From JADHLJ01 sp038116915 (GTDB taxonomy: Bacteria > Pseudomonadota > Alphaproteobacteria > Thalassobaculales > Thalassobaculaceae): a stretch of DNA of 19,130 nt. The DNA lies in the NCBI GenBank assembly GCA_038116915.1, contig JAYOEU010000075.1:1-19130 (forward strand), in the 5' to 3' direction. The notes under the pieces were generated by a model. It did not search any database, had not been told where the DNA came from, and was given only the letters and a program-made list of their open reading frames with translations. The first letter of the stretch is position 1, and each line of letters starts with the position of its first letter. The position numbers and the translations under genes are program-made. Below are positions 1 to 7,304 of this stretch, in pieces.

Positions 1-428
1 GTCAGGATGCGGAAGGTTCTTCCGTCATGAGTTTGATCCTGCACAAAGTCATAGCTCCAGACGTGACGCGGCCAACAGGGTCTGAGACGGATACAGGATC
101 CATCGTTCAGCCAGAGACGGCCCCGCTTGGGTTGTTTGCTTGGAACCTTGAGCCCCTCTCTCCGCCAGATCCGTTCGATCCGGGACATGCCGACCTGCCA
201 ACCTTGCATGGCCAACAGAGCCCACACGCGGCGATAGCCGTATCGACCGTACTCGGACGCCAATTCGATGATCGCCCTGGTGAGCACATCTTCATCCGCT
301 CGGCCTTGGGGGATCTTGCGCTGTGTCGATCGATGCTGACCAAGAACCCGGCAAGCCCGGCGTTCCGAGACGCAGAACACGGAACGAACATGATCGACAC
401 AAGCACGGCGGCGAGCGGGGCTCAGTAG
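1..428 (-). CDS. IS3-family transposase OrfB (N-terminal part, -1 frameshift product)
   Basis: This is the catalytic half of the IS3 transposase, made as an OrfAB fusion by -1 ribosomal frameshifting. In the -1 frame after orfA the protein reads LLSPARRRACVDHVRSVFCV, then the SERRACRVLG motif, then an ELASEYGRYGYRRVWALLA block (HTH_21-type region typical of OrfB). It reaches the start of the integrase core at WSYDFVQDQTHDGRTF, whose Asp is probably the first residue of the DDE triad. It leaves the window at base 1, so the rest of the core is not seen. No ATG, GTG or TTG in this frame near its beginning could start it independently, which fits expression by frameshift only. No internal stop is visible in the portion present. 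Confidence 0.85.
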
Positions 429-697
429 TTTCCCCTTATCGCCTCTTTCAAGATCTGCTTGTCCAAGGTCAGATCCGAGACCACATGGCGCAGCCGGGCA
501 TTCTCCTTCTCAAGATCCTTCAGCCGCTTGGCCTGATCCGTTCGGAGGCCGCCATATTCCTTGCGCCATCGGTAGTAGCTCTGCTCGGACACGCCTAGGC
601 GCCGGCAGACCTGGCCGATCGTCTCTCCCTGAGACAACGCCACCTCGGCTTCACGCAGCAAATTGATGATCTGTTCGGGCTTGCGTCTGAGGCTCAT
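422..697 (-). CDS. IS3-family transposase OrfA (helix-turn-helix protein)
   Basis: OrfA binds the ends of the element and is the N-terminal part of the OrfAB transposase. The 91-residue protein has the family's usual length and order: a helix-turn-helix at about residues 22-48 (GETIGQVCRRLGVSEQSYYR, then WRKEYGG), followed by a leucine-zipper-like helix at 52-86 (the LKDLEKENARLRHVVSDLTL region). I chose ATG at 697 because AAGGAGGAAAGA precedes it directly; an upstream in-frame GTG at 742 has no comparable ribosome binding site. The gene ends in TGA, overlapping the beginning of the orfB frame at the slippery heptamer. It appears intact. Confidence 0.9.
   Translation of the reverse strand: MSLRRKPEQIINLLREAEVALSQGETIGQVCRRLGVSEQSYYRWRKEYGGLRTDQAKRLKDLEKENARLRHVVSDLTLDKQILKEAIRGNY
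428..434 (-). promoter_or_regulatory. -1 ribosomal frameshift heptamer G GGA AAC between orfA and orfB
   Basis: Read on the minus strand, the last sense codons of orfA are AGG GGA AAC TAC followed by TGA. G GGA AAC fits the X XXY YYZ slippery rule in the orfA frame. Slipping back one base gives GGG AAA C and places the ribosome in the orfB frame, which is open from there on. The site sits two codons before the orfA stop, as expected for IS3 elements. No stimulatory downstream structure was verified. Confidence 0.75.
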
Positions 698-774
698 TCT
701 TTCCTCCTTCAATGAGGGTTTGAATAAGCCTGATTCGCTCACTTAGCCTGGACCACTTTTTCCAAGGCAGGTCA

Positions 775-1331
775 ATATTGCCGTTGGTATCCGCCGTGGT
801 GCCGCGCAGGAAGACGACGTTGATCGGAAAGGACTTGAAGAACAGCCATTCCTCGCCTGCGAGGGTGATCAGTTCGACAAGATCCTCGGTCGTTCGGGAA
901 TTCATGCGCCCGCCATCGATCCTCGGATCGATGTAGGTTCCAAGTCCGACCTTTGAAAATGTTCCGGGCTTGCCCGCCGCGATGTCGCGGAACAGCTGCA
1001 GGATGCAGCCTTCGGGAAAATTATAGGCCTCAAGCTTGTTGTCGGTGGCGAGCTGCGCCAGCTTCGGCGACAAGCCGTAATAGCCGCCGATGATCCGTTT
1101 GATCAGTCCGGCATGCGCTAGCCGATTGAGGCCGCGGTCCCGCATGTCGCCTTGGCCGGTGGAATGGACGAGCGTCAGATTTTTCGGGGACCCGGTTTCA
1201 ACGAAGCGCTTTTCAAGCGCGGCCAGAAGGAACTCGGGAACGCCGTTTCCGCCGTATCCGGTGGTCGCCAGGAGATCGTCGTCCTGAATGATCGCGATCG
1301 CCGCTTCGGCGGAAACCAATTTATGAGACAT
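775..1331 (-). pseudogene. Acyl-CoA:acetate/3-ketoacid CoA-transferase (YdiF/propionate CoA-transferase-like), 5' part, split by the IS
   Basis: Enzymes of this family move coenzyme A between carboxylic acids through a glutamyl-CoA intermediate. About 186 residues remain: MSHKLVSAEAAIAIIQDDD at the start, a glycine-rich TTGYGGNG loop at 23-30, GLIKRIIGGYYGLSPK at 75-90, and GTYIDPRIDGGRMN at 131-144, typical of the N-terminal domain of fused alpha/beta CoA-transferases. After GTTADTNGN the frame enters the IS3 terminus. It runs on out of phase with the transposase as a short meaningless tail that stops at 651. The catalytic glutamate belongs to the C-terminal half, which is absent here, so this fragment cannot be active. 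The gene starts 112 bases after the cyclase stop and is probably the last gene of the thiolase operon. The remaining half should lie beyond the left edge. Confidence 0.9.
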
Positions 1332-1377
1332 ATGGCAACTTCCCGATCCCTGATACGCCGGGGCCAGTATACATGCT

Positions 1378-1410
1378 CGGCGCGCTGATCCAGTCGTGAT
1401 CCGCGCGCCG
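1378..1410 (-). terminator. GC-rich hairpin downstream of the cyclase gene, possible terminator
   Basis: CGGCGCG at 1378-1384 pairs with CGCGCCG at 1404-1410. An inner GATC/GATC pairing extends the stem across a two-base internal mismatch, leaving a seven-base loop. It lies 33-66 bases past the cyclase stop and just upstream of the CoA-transferase start. No T-run follows on the minus strand, so it may be an attenuating or mRNA-stabilising hairpin rather than a true intrinsic terminator. Confidence 0.35.
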
Positions 1411-1443
1411 CGTTCCCAAATCAGGCGGTTGCTCGACCCGCCG

Positions 1444-2232
1444 TCACCCCACCAGCGCCAGCACCCGGAGCGGGCTGCCGGTGCCCTGCTTGATCTTGAG
1501 CGGCGTGGCGATGATGACCGCGCCGGTGGGCGGCAGCTCCCAGAGATTGTTCAGGCATTGCAGGCCGAGCTTGCCGGCGCCGTGCAGGTAGAAATGTGCC
1601 GGGAAAGGGGGTGTGTAGTGGCTGCCCTGGCCGGCATCGGTGCCGACGGTCTCGGTGCCGAAGCCTCGGATGTCGCGCTGTTCGATCAGAAAGCGGATGC
1701 CCTCCGGCGTCGGGCCGGGGGAGTGGGGGCCGTCCTCGCGCATGTTCAGATACGCGGCGCCGCGCCGGCGTGACCAGTCCGTGCGCATCAGCACCCAGGC
1801 GCCGGCCGGGATCTCGCCATGCTCGGCCTCCCAAGCTTGAATGATCTCCGGCGTCAGCTCGAAATCCTCGTTCTCGGCGGCGCCCTGGCTGCAATCGATG
1901 ACGCAGGCCGGGCCGATGAACTGCTCGACCGGGATGGTATCGACGGAATTGTTCGGCAGATCGCGGCCCGAGATCCAGTGGGCCGGGGCATCGAAATGGG
2001 TGCCGGTATGCTCGGAGCAGGTGATGTTGTGCCACTTCCAGGCCGGGCCCCGGTGGTCGTAGGCCGAGATCTCCTCCATGCGGAAGCGTGCGCATTGCCC
2101 GAACTCGGGCGGCAGGATGATCACCGGAAAGTCCGGGTCCAGGGTATGGGTCAGGTCGACGACCCGGATCGCGCCGCTGGCGATCGAGAGCGCAAGCTCG
2201 CCAAGCAGGCCGGGAGCGGTAGGTGCGGTCAT
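1444..2232 (-). CDS. Cyclase-family metal-dependent hydrolase (kynurenine formamidase-like fold)
   Basis: This is a PF04199-type hydrolase of 262 residues, a family that includes KynB formamidase and isatin hydrolase. The diagnostic metal-binding motif HTGTHFDAPAH is at residues 75-85 (H75, H79, D81, H85). The usual VVDLTHTLDPDFP opening is at 24-36 and the FGTETVGTD strand at 191-199. His213 sits where the KynB catalytic histidine would be, but twelve residues later, where KynB has a metal-binding Glu, this protein has Gln225. The substrate is therefore unlikely to be formylkynurenine. I chose ATG at 2232: it overlaps the TGA of the upstream gene by one base (TGATG), implying translational coupling. 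Context suggests opening or hydrolysis of a ring or amide in the same catabolic route as the thiolase; this is inference. Confidence 0.88.
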   Translation of the reverse strand: MTAPTAPGLLGELALSIASGAIRVVDLTHTLDPDFPVIILPPEFGQCARFRMEEISAYDHRGPAWKWHNITCSEHTGTHFDAPAHWISGRDLPNNSVDTIPVEQFIGPACVIDCSQGAAENEDFELTPEIIQAWEAEHGEIPAGAWVLMRTDWSRRRGAAYLNMREDGPHSPGPTPEGIRFLIEQRDIRGFGTETVGTDAGQGSHYTPPFPAHFYLHGAGKLGLQCLNNLWELPPTGAVIIATPLKIKQGTGSPLRVLALVG

Positions 2233-3488
2233 CAGGAGGCTCCCCGGTTTTCCATCATCTCGCGCTCCAGTATCTTCGGGCCGGCGCGCCAGCGGTCGAT
2301 CAGGTCCTTGGCGACATCGCCGACGAAGACATCCTCCAGGCCGCCACTCAGGCCGTCGATCACTGCCCGGGCGATGGCGCCGGGCGCGACTTTCGGCGGC
2401 GGCAGCGGCTGATGCCACTCGTCCTCGGTCGGACCGGTGAAGACGTTCAGCAGCCGCACCCCGCCGCCCCAGAGATCGGCCCGGAGATTCTGCGAGAGCG
2501 ACAGCGCGGCGGCGTTTGAGGCGGAGAACAGGCCGTAATCGGGGCTGTTCGCCCAGGCATTGACCGACAGGATATTGACCCAGGCCGCCGCGCTGTTGTC
2601 GCCGTCGGCGCCCCGCGCCCGCATTGCCGGGCTGAAATGCTGGGCGAGGCGCAGGAGGCCGAAATAATTCACCTCCATTTCCTCGCGGGCGAAGCCGACA
2701 TCGGCGCGCTCGAGGATGCCGCCGGGCCGCACGAAGCGGGCGTTGTTGATCAGGATGTCGGTCTTGCCGCCGATTTCGCCGCTGAGCTCGCGCACCGAGG
2801 CGGTGTCGGTGACATCCATGGGCAGGATGTCGACATTGGGGATCGCGGCCAGCGCGGCGCGATGCGGATAGGGACGCCAGCTTTCGGCTTCGCCGATGAA
2901 GATCATCGAGGCACCGGCCTCCGCAAGGGCCTTGGCCAGGGCCGGGGTGTTCTCGTTGCGGGCGTCGGTGATCAGCACCCGGCGGTGTTTCGGATCCGAG
3001 GTCATCTCCCGCATCTGTGGATCATCCTCCATGTTCGGTGTCGCGTCGGCGGGAACCGCGAACAGCACCCCCTGGCCCGACTTGTCCAGCATCGCGACCA
3101 CCCGCACCTGCGCGTCCGGCGGAAGATCGCCGTGCAGATGCGCCATCACCGACGGGCCGGCATCCAGTTTAACGGTACCGATCCGCCACGGCGCGCGTTC
3201 GCGGAAATAGATACTGGTGCTGGTGCGGACCGTGGTCTCGGCGATCAGGCGGCCCATCGGCGAGACGTCGCGCCAGACAAGCTCGACCGACAGACAGGCG
3301 GCGCAGGCGTCGCGCGGCGGATACTGGACCGTCCAGCAGGGCTCGCAGACCTGCAGCATGAAGCGCCCTTCAGCCGCCGCCGCCGCGATGCCGAGCGCCG
3401 CGCGGCTGCGGAAATGCGATGGCCGGGTCGGCACCCGGGTGCGGACCTGCGGGTCCTTCTTGGGCGGACGGGCGAGCGGATCGGTCAT
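2232..3488 (-). CDS. DUF35 (zinc ribbon/OB-fold) fused to an SDR-like domain lacking the catalytic Tyr and Lys
   Basis: The 418-residue protein has two domains. Residues 40-150 form a DUF35 module: a four-cysteine rubredoxin-like ribbon (C48, C51, C62, C65), then an OB-fold strand region with GTVKLDAGPSVMAHL. DUF35 proteins pair with thiolases, bind their acyl-CoA partner and can form a shared active site. Residues 168-395 resemble a short-chain dehydrogenase: RRVLITDA for the first strand, DVTD at 225-228, ILINNAR at 245-251 (NNAG variant), and Ser308 in NILSVN. The active-site strand reads FSASNAAAL, so Phe321 and Asn325 replace the usual YxxxK Tyr and Lys at the correct 13-residue distance from Ser308. 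The glycine-rich cofactor loop is also degenerate. The SDR domain is probably structural or only binds a ligand. The ATG overlaps the thiolase stop (ATGA). Confidence 0.85.
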   Translation of the reverse strand: MTDPLARPPKKDPQVRTRVPTRPSHFRSRAALGIAAAAAEGRFMLQVCEPCWTVQYPPRDACAACLSVELVWRDVSPMGRLIAETTVRTSTSIYFRERAPWRIGTVKLDAGPSVMAHLHGDLPPDAQVRVVAMLDKSGQGVLFAVPADATPNMEDDPQMREMTSDPKHRRVLITDARNENTPALAKALAEAGASMIFIGEAESWRPYPHRAALAAIPNVDILPMDVTDTASVRELSGEIGGKTDILINNARFVRPGGILERADVGFAREEMEVNYFGLLRLAQHFSPAMRARGADGDNSAAAWVNILSVNAWANSPDYGLFSASNAAALSLSQNLRADLWGGGVRLLNVFTGPTEDEWHQPLPPPKVAPGAIARAVIDGLSGGLEDVFVGDVAKDLIDRWRAGPKILEREMMENRGAS

Positions 3489-4666
3489 GCTCCGTCTCCC
3501 GACAGGATCACCGCGCCGGAACAGAGGCCGCGGTCGAAATTGATCATGCCGAAGCCGGAGACCAGCGCGTTGCGGGCATTTTTAACCTGGGTCGGCCCGG
3601 CGGTGCCGGTCACCTGCCGCATTGCTTCCGTCAGGCCGAGATAGCCGCCGCCGGCGCCGGCCTGTCCGGCCGAGAGTTGCCCTCCGGTTGTGTTGTGCGG
3701 GAAATCGCCGTCAATGGTCAGGTCGTGAGAGCGCACGAATTCCGGCCCTTCGCCCTTGCCGCAGAAGCCGAGATCCTCGAACTGCATCATCACGATGACC
3801 GGATAGTCGTCATAGGTCTGCACCACCTGCATGTCCTCGGGCTTGAGACCGGCCATGGCGTAGAGCTCCTCGATATCCATCGCCCAGCCACCGCGCATCT
3901 GGATCGGGTCTTCCGGAAAGGCGTTGTGACGCTCGATGGTGGCGCGGATGCGAGCGAAGGCAAGGCCGGCGGCCTTGGCGTCCTCCTCGCGCATCACCAG
4001 AAAGCACTCGGCGCCGGCGACCGGCATGACGCAGTCGAACAGCGCGATCGGATCGGAGATCGGACGCGCGCCGATATATTGCTCCATGGTCAGCGGGGTC
4101 TTCATCACCGCGTGCGGATTGCGCAGCGCGTTCCGGCGCTGGGCGACGCAGATCCGCCCGAAATCCTCCCGCTTTGCTCCGAACCTTTTCATATAGTGAT
4201 CGGTCAGCAGAGCGAAACAGGCATTCGGGCCGCCCGAGCCGTAGGGATAGGAGGCGTCCTGGGCGAAGCGGCTGAAGCTCGAGAGCATGCGCCGGAAACT
4301 GTCCACATGGTTGGTGTCGCCGGCCACGCAGGCCACCACGTCGGCGTCCCCCGATTGCACCGCCCGCGCCGCGCGCCGGAGGCCAACGACGCCGCACGCG
4401 CCGCCCATCGGGATATCGTCGAGCCAGCGCGGCGTGAGCCCGAGATGTTGCGTGAGGCCGACGGCTGAATCCGGGAACAGCGTGAAGCTGGAGACGATAA
4501 GCCCGTCCACCTCGCGCGGCGTCAGCGAGGCGGCATCCAGCGATTGCTTCAACGCCCGCGCGATCCACCAATGCGCCGCTTCCTTGGAGAACCGCTGGTA
4601 GGGCACCGTCGCGGGCGCGACCGCGACGATACCGTCATAGGGATGGCGTTTCGTACCTCGTGGCAT
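3485..4666 (-). CDS. Thiolase-family protein of the SCP-x/Ltp type, partner of DUF35
   Basis: The 393-residue protein has the thiolase fold. The nucleophile-type cysteine is Cys91 in MGGACGVVGL, the central loop is YPYGSGGPN at 140-148, and the second conserved cysteine is Cys382 in GLCSGAVIL. The canonical NEAF motif is replaced by YDDYP (285-289). The usual GHPxG segment is GQAGAG, so the catalytic His position is Gln335 within NTTGGQLSAGQAG. Such changes are typical of SCP-x/Ltp-like thiolases that work with DUF35 partners, where retro-aldol or other C-C bond chemistry has been described. The next gene encodes a DUF35 fusion and overlaps it by four bases (ATGA), so the two probably form one complex. 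The start at 4666 opens the operon. True beta-ketothiolase activity is uncertain. Confidence 0.88.
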   Translation of the reverse strand: MPRGTKRHPYDGIVAVAPATVPYQRFSKEAAHWWIARALKQSLDAASLTPREVDGLIVSSFTLFPDSAVGLTQHLGLTPRWLDDIPMGGACGVVGLRRAARAVQSGDADVVACVAGDTNHVDSFRRMLSSFSRFAQDASYPYGSGGPNACFALLTDHYMKRFGAKREDFGRICVAQRRNALRNPHAVMKTPLTMEQYIGARPISDPIALFDCVMPVAGAECFLVMREEDAKAAGLAFARIRATIERHNAFPEDPIQMRGGWAMDIEELYAMAGLKPEDMQVVQTYDDYPVIVMMQFEDLGFCGKGEGPEFVRSHDLTIDGDFPHNTTGGQLSAGQAGAGGGYLGLTEAMRQVTGTAGPTQVKNARNALVSGFGMINFDRGLCSGAVILSGDGA

Positions 4667-4776
4667 CAGGTGTCCCGGGGTGAACTAAGCGTTCCGGCGG
4701 TTGTATCACGCCAAGCCGAAGACGGGCGAGCAATAGGGAAGTCCCCGGCGATGGCGTTTGGATTCAGATCAAATTC

Positions 4777-4900
4777 ACCGCCGCCCTGGCGAAAGGTAGG
4801 GCCTGGCTCGGGCGTTGCAACCCGGCTTCAATCCCAACCTACCCATCCGGCGATGCGGACCCGCGGGGGACTCGGCCCTGCCTTTCGCCAGGGCGACGGT
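4777..4900. repeat. Large inverted repeat with 27-base arms around a 70-base centre
   Basis: The left arm at 4777-4803 and the right arm at 4874-4900 are reverse complements with 25 of 27 positions paired; one exception could form a G-U pair in RNA. The core CGCCCTGGCGAAAGGTAGGG is in the left arm. The centre contains the smaller palindrome GTTGCAAC at 4814-4821. The element occupies the space between the thiolase start and the stop of the prephenate-dehydratase-like gene. On the minus strand it begins 21 bases after that stop, so it could end or protect that transcript. Its size and symmetry also fit a dispersed REP-like or MITE-like element, which cannot be judged from one copy. Confidence 0.75.
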
Positions 4901-4921
4901 TTGCGGGGATGATCGAACCCG

Positions 4922-5512
4922 TTATCCCCTCCGATACAAGCGTCCCGCCGGGCTGTCGCGCCAGGCGAGAATGTCGCCGCCGCGGACCGGTTCGCGGCCG
5001 TAGACGATCCAGGGATCGTCGACGCTGCCGAGGTCCTGGTGGATGCGAAGATCCTGGGGATGGGTCTCGGCGAGCGCCCGCATGGTGATGCCGCTGTCAT
5101 AGCGGCCGGCGAGCAGGCCTTCGCCGACCGCGACCGTCGTGGGCTCTTCGATTGTCACGGACCAGGCGGACAGGTCGGCATAGCCGGCGGTCGCGGGCTG
5201 CAGGCCGATGCTCCGGGGCAGCTCCACGGATTTGCGGGTGAGGATCGCCAGCGGATGGCTGGGCGCGATGAAACAGTCGATCGCCCTGATGCCGTGTCTG
5301 AAACAGGCTTTGGCGAGAATGGCCGTGGTCTCGGAATGCGCGGCGGCTTGAATGAGATAATCGGCCTGGCTTTCCGCCAGCAATGCCAGAGCTACGTAGA
5401 AATCATCGACGAGGCGCAGGGTAGCGCCATGGAGGTCATGAAAACCGAGATACCGCCGGGCCACCAGTTCATGGTTGCTGCCTTGCGGGCCCAGGGTGAC
5501 GAACACGGACAT
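4922..5512 (-). CDS. Prephenate-dehydratase-like / BacA-like protein, stand-alone
   Basis: The 196-residue protein opens with VTLGPQGSNHELVARRYLG, close to the LGPxGTFSxxAA opening of prephenate dehydratase and of the bacilysin enzyme BacA (a prephenate decarboxylase). It continues with an alternating alpha/beta pattern that fits this periplasmic-binding-protein-like fold. There is no ACT regulatory domain and no chorismate mutase, so it is not a normal PheA. Length and the lack of extra domains favour a BacA-like or otherwise specialised enzyme, but I cannot confirm active-site residues and the substrate is unknown. The start at ATG 5512 is supported by GGAGG six bases upstream; a longer frame to 5581 lacks such a site. 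It is divergent from the acyl-CoA ligase and shares a 136-base promoter region with it. It ends in TAA, followed by the inverted repeat. Confidence 0.55.
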   Translation of the reverse strand: MSVFVTLGPQGSNHELVARRYLGFHDLHGATLRLVDDFYVALALLAESQADYLIQAAAHSETTAILAKACFRHGIRAIDCFIAPSHPLAILTRKSVELPRSIGLQPATAGYADLSAWSVTIEEPTTVAVGEGLLAGRYDSGITMRALAETHPQDLRIHQDLGSVDDPWIVYGREPVRGGDILAWRDSPAGRLYRRG

Positions 5513-5648
5513 GCAAACCTCCGGAAGCAACGGCATGGGGCTGGACGATCGAGCCGCCCAACCTTGCGGCGGGGCGCGCATTGACGCACTCTATAAGCCA
5601 AAGGGCGGACGGCAATCCGCCGATAGAGGAAGGGCTTGGGAGGCTCGC

Positions 5649-7295
5649 ATGCTCAAGGGTCGCATGATGGACATGCCGATGATGATCTCCAGCATCATCG
5701 ACTACGCGGCGGATGTCCGGACCGACAGTCTCGTCGTCTCGAACCGGGTCGAGGGAGATGTCCACCGCTACACTTATGCCGAGGCCCGGGCGAGGTCGGT
5801 GCAGATGGCGCATGCGCTGAAGGAACTCGGCATCAAGCAGGGTGACCGGGTCGCCACCATGGCCTGGAACGGCTATCGCCATTTTGAGCTCTATTTCGCG
5901 ATCTCCGGGATCGGCGCGGTTTGCCACACGATCAATCCCCGCCTGTTCGCCGAGCAGATCGTCTATGTAACGAACCATGCCGAGGACAGGATCCTGTTTC
6001 TCGACACGACCTTCATCCCGGTGATCACGCCGCTTCTGGACCAGCTTCCAGCCGACATGCGCTATGTGCTGATGTGCGACCGCGCGGCGATGCCGGACTG
6101 CGCGCTGCCGAATCCGCTGTGCTACGAGGATCTTATTTTCGGGCAGCCGACCGACATCGTCTGGCCGGTCTTCGACGAGCGGTCGGCCTCAAGCCTCTGC
6201 TATACCTCCGGCACCACGGGCAACCCGAAGGGCGTGCTGTACTCGCACCGCTCCACCTATTTGCATTCGATGGGCATGTTGACCCTGGCGGGCGATGCCG
6301 GCGTGATCTCGGGCGCCACGCTGCTGCCGGTGGTGCCACTGTTTCACGCCAATGCCTGGGGGACACCCTATGTGGCCCCGCTGGTCGGCGCCAACATGGT
6401 CTTTCCGGGCGGCAAGCTCGACGGTGTGAGCGTCTTTGAGCTGATGGACCGTGAGAAGGTATCGTCCGCCTGGGGCGTGCCGACGGTGTGGCTCGGCGTG
6501 CTTGCCGAAATGCGTAAGCGGGGCCGCAAGCCCGAGGGATTCAACTACGTGCTGTCCGGTGGCTCGGCGGTCGCGCGCTCGATGATCCGGGAGTTCGAGG
6601 ACGACTTCGGTGTCCGCGTGATCCACGGCTGGGGCATGACGGAAATGAGCCCGGTCGGTTCCGCTTCCCTCCTTGGGCCAAAGGAATACGCCCTGCCGCG
6701 CGACAAGCAGCTTGACCTGAAAATGCTACAGGGCCGCCGGATGTTCACGGTCGATGCCCGGATCGTCGACGAGGAGGGCAAGACGCTTGCCCAGGACGGC
6801 GTGGCCTTCGGCGAGTTGCAGGTCCGGGGGCATGGCGTCATCGACGGCTATCACGCCAATGAGGAGGCGAGCGCGGCGGCGATTACCGATGACGGCTGGC
6901 TGCGTACCGGTGACGTCGCCAAGATCGACCCGCGCGGCTTCATTCAGCTCGTCGACCGGACCAAGGACGTCATCAAATCCGGGGGCGAGTGGATCAGTTC
7001 GATCGACCTCGAGAACGCCGCGCTCGGCCATCCGGACATCGCTGAATGCGCGGTCATCGCCATGCCGCATCCGAAATGGGACGAACGGCCAATGCTGATC
7101 GCGCGCCTGGAGGAGGGCAAGAGCCTGACCGCTGGGGAAATCAATGCGTTTCTCGCCGACAAGGTCGCGAAGTGGTGGCTGCCGGACGACGTGATCTTCG
7201 TCGACGAGCTGCCGCACACCGCCACCGGCAAGCTCTCCAAGCTGACCTTGCGTGAACAGTTCAAGGATCATGTGCTGCCGACCGCGGCCGAGTAG
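5649..7295 (+). CDS. Fatty acyl-CoA ligase, AlkK-like (medium/long chain)
   Basis: This cytoplasmic adenylate-forming enzyme activates carboxylic acids to acyl-CoA via acyl-AMP. The 548-residue protein has all core motifs: phosphate loop YTSGTTGNPKG at about 185-195, the GWGMTEMSP adenine motif near 328-336, DGWLRTGDVA near 416-425, the hinge DRTKDVIKSGGEWIS near 436-450, and the C-terminal ATGK lysine at about 528. The N-terminus MLKGRMMDMPMMISSII is characteristic of AlkK-type ligases. I chose ATG 5649 because GGGAGG sits six bases upstream; the frame stays open to 5475 but that part overlaps the divergent gene. It ends in TAG. The isochorismatase-like gene starts nine bases later, so the two are co-transcribed. 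It probably feeds substrates to the divergent thiolase operon. Confidence 0.93.
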   Translation: MLKGRMMDMPMMISSIIDYAADVRTDSLVVSNRVEGDVHRYTYAEARARSVQMAHALKELGIKQGDRVATMAWNGYRHFELYFAISGIGAVCHTINPRLFAEQIVYVTNHAEDRILFLDTTFIPVITPLLDQLPADMRYVLMCDRAAMPDCALPNPLCYEDLIFGQPTDIVWPVFDERSASSLCYTSGTTGNPKGVLYSHRSTYLHSMGMLTLAGDAGVISGATLLPVVPLFHANAWGTPYVAPLVGANMVFPGGKLDGVSVFELMDREKVSSAWGVPTVWLGVLAEMRKRGRKPEGFNYVLSGGSAVARSMIREFEDDFGVRVIHGWGMTEMSPVGSASLLGPKEYALPRDKQLDLKMLQGRRMFTVDARIVDEEGKTLAQDGVAFGELQVRGHGVIDGYHANEEASAAAITDDGWLRTGDVAKIDPRGFIQLVDRTKDVIKSGGEWISSIDLENAALGHPDIAECAVIAMPHPKWDERPMLIARLEEGKSLTAGEINAFLADKVAKWWLPDDVIFVDELPHTATGKLSKLTLREQFKDHVLPTAAE

Positions 7296-7304
7296 GGGGC
7301 GACA

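Larger units (their letters stand above)
1..774 (-). mobile_element. IS3-family insertion sequence, one end (partial, runs off the left edge)
   Basis: The segment holds the two-frame transposase layout of IS3 elements, orfA and orfB on the minus strand, with orfB cut by the window edge. The visible terminus on the minus strand reads TGACCTGCCTTGG from position 774, starting with the TG dinucleotide usual for IS3-family ends. To its right a CoA-transferase reading frame stops abruptly, which marks 774/775 as the junction, give or take a base or two. The other terminal repeat and the target-site duplication lie outside the window. The OrfA and OrfB sequences resemble the IS407/IS2-like part of the family; the subgroup is my inference. 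Confidence 0.9.

Noticed and set aside
2637..4468. Long plus-strand open frames opposite the DUF35/SDR and thiolase genes
   Set aside because: Arg/Gly/His-rich translations with no motifs, antisense to well-supported genes.
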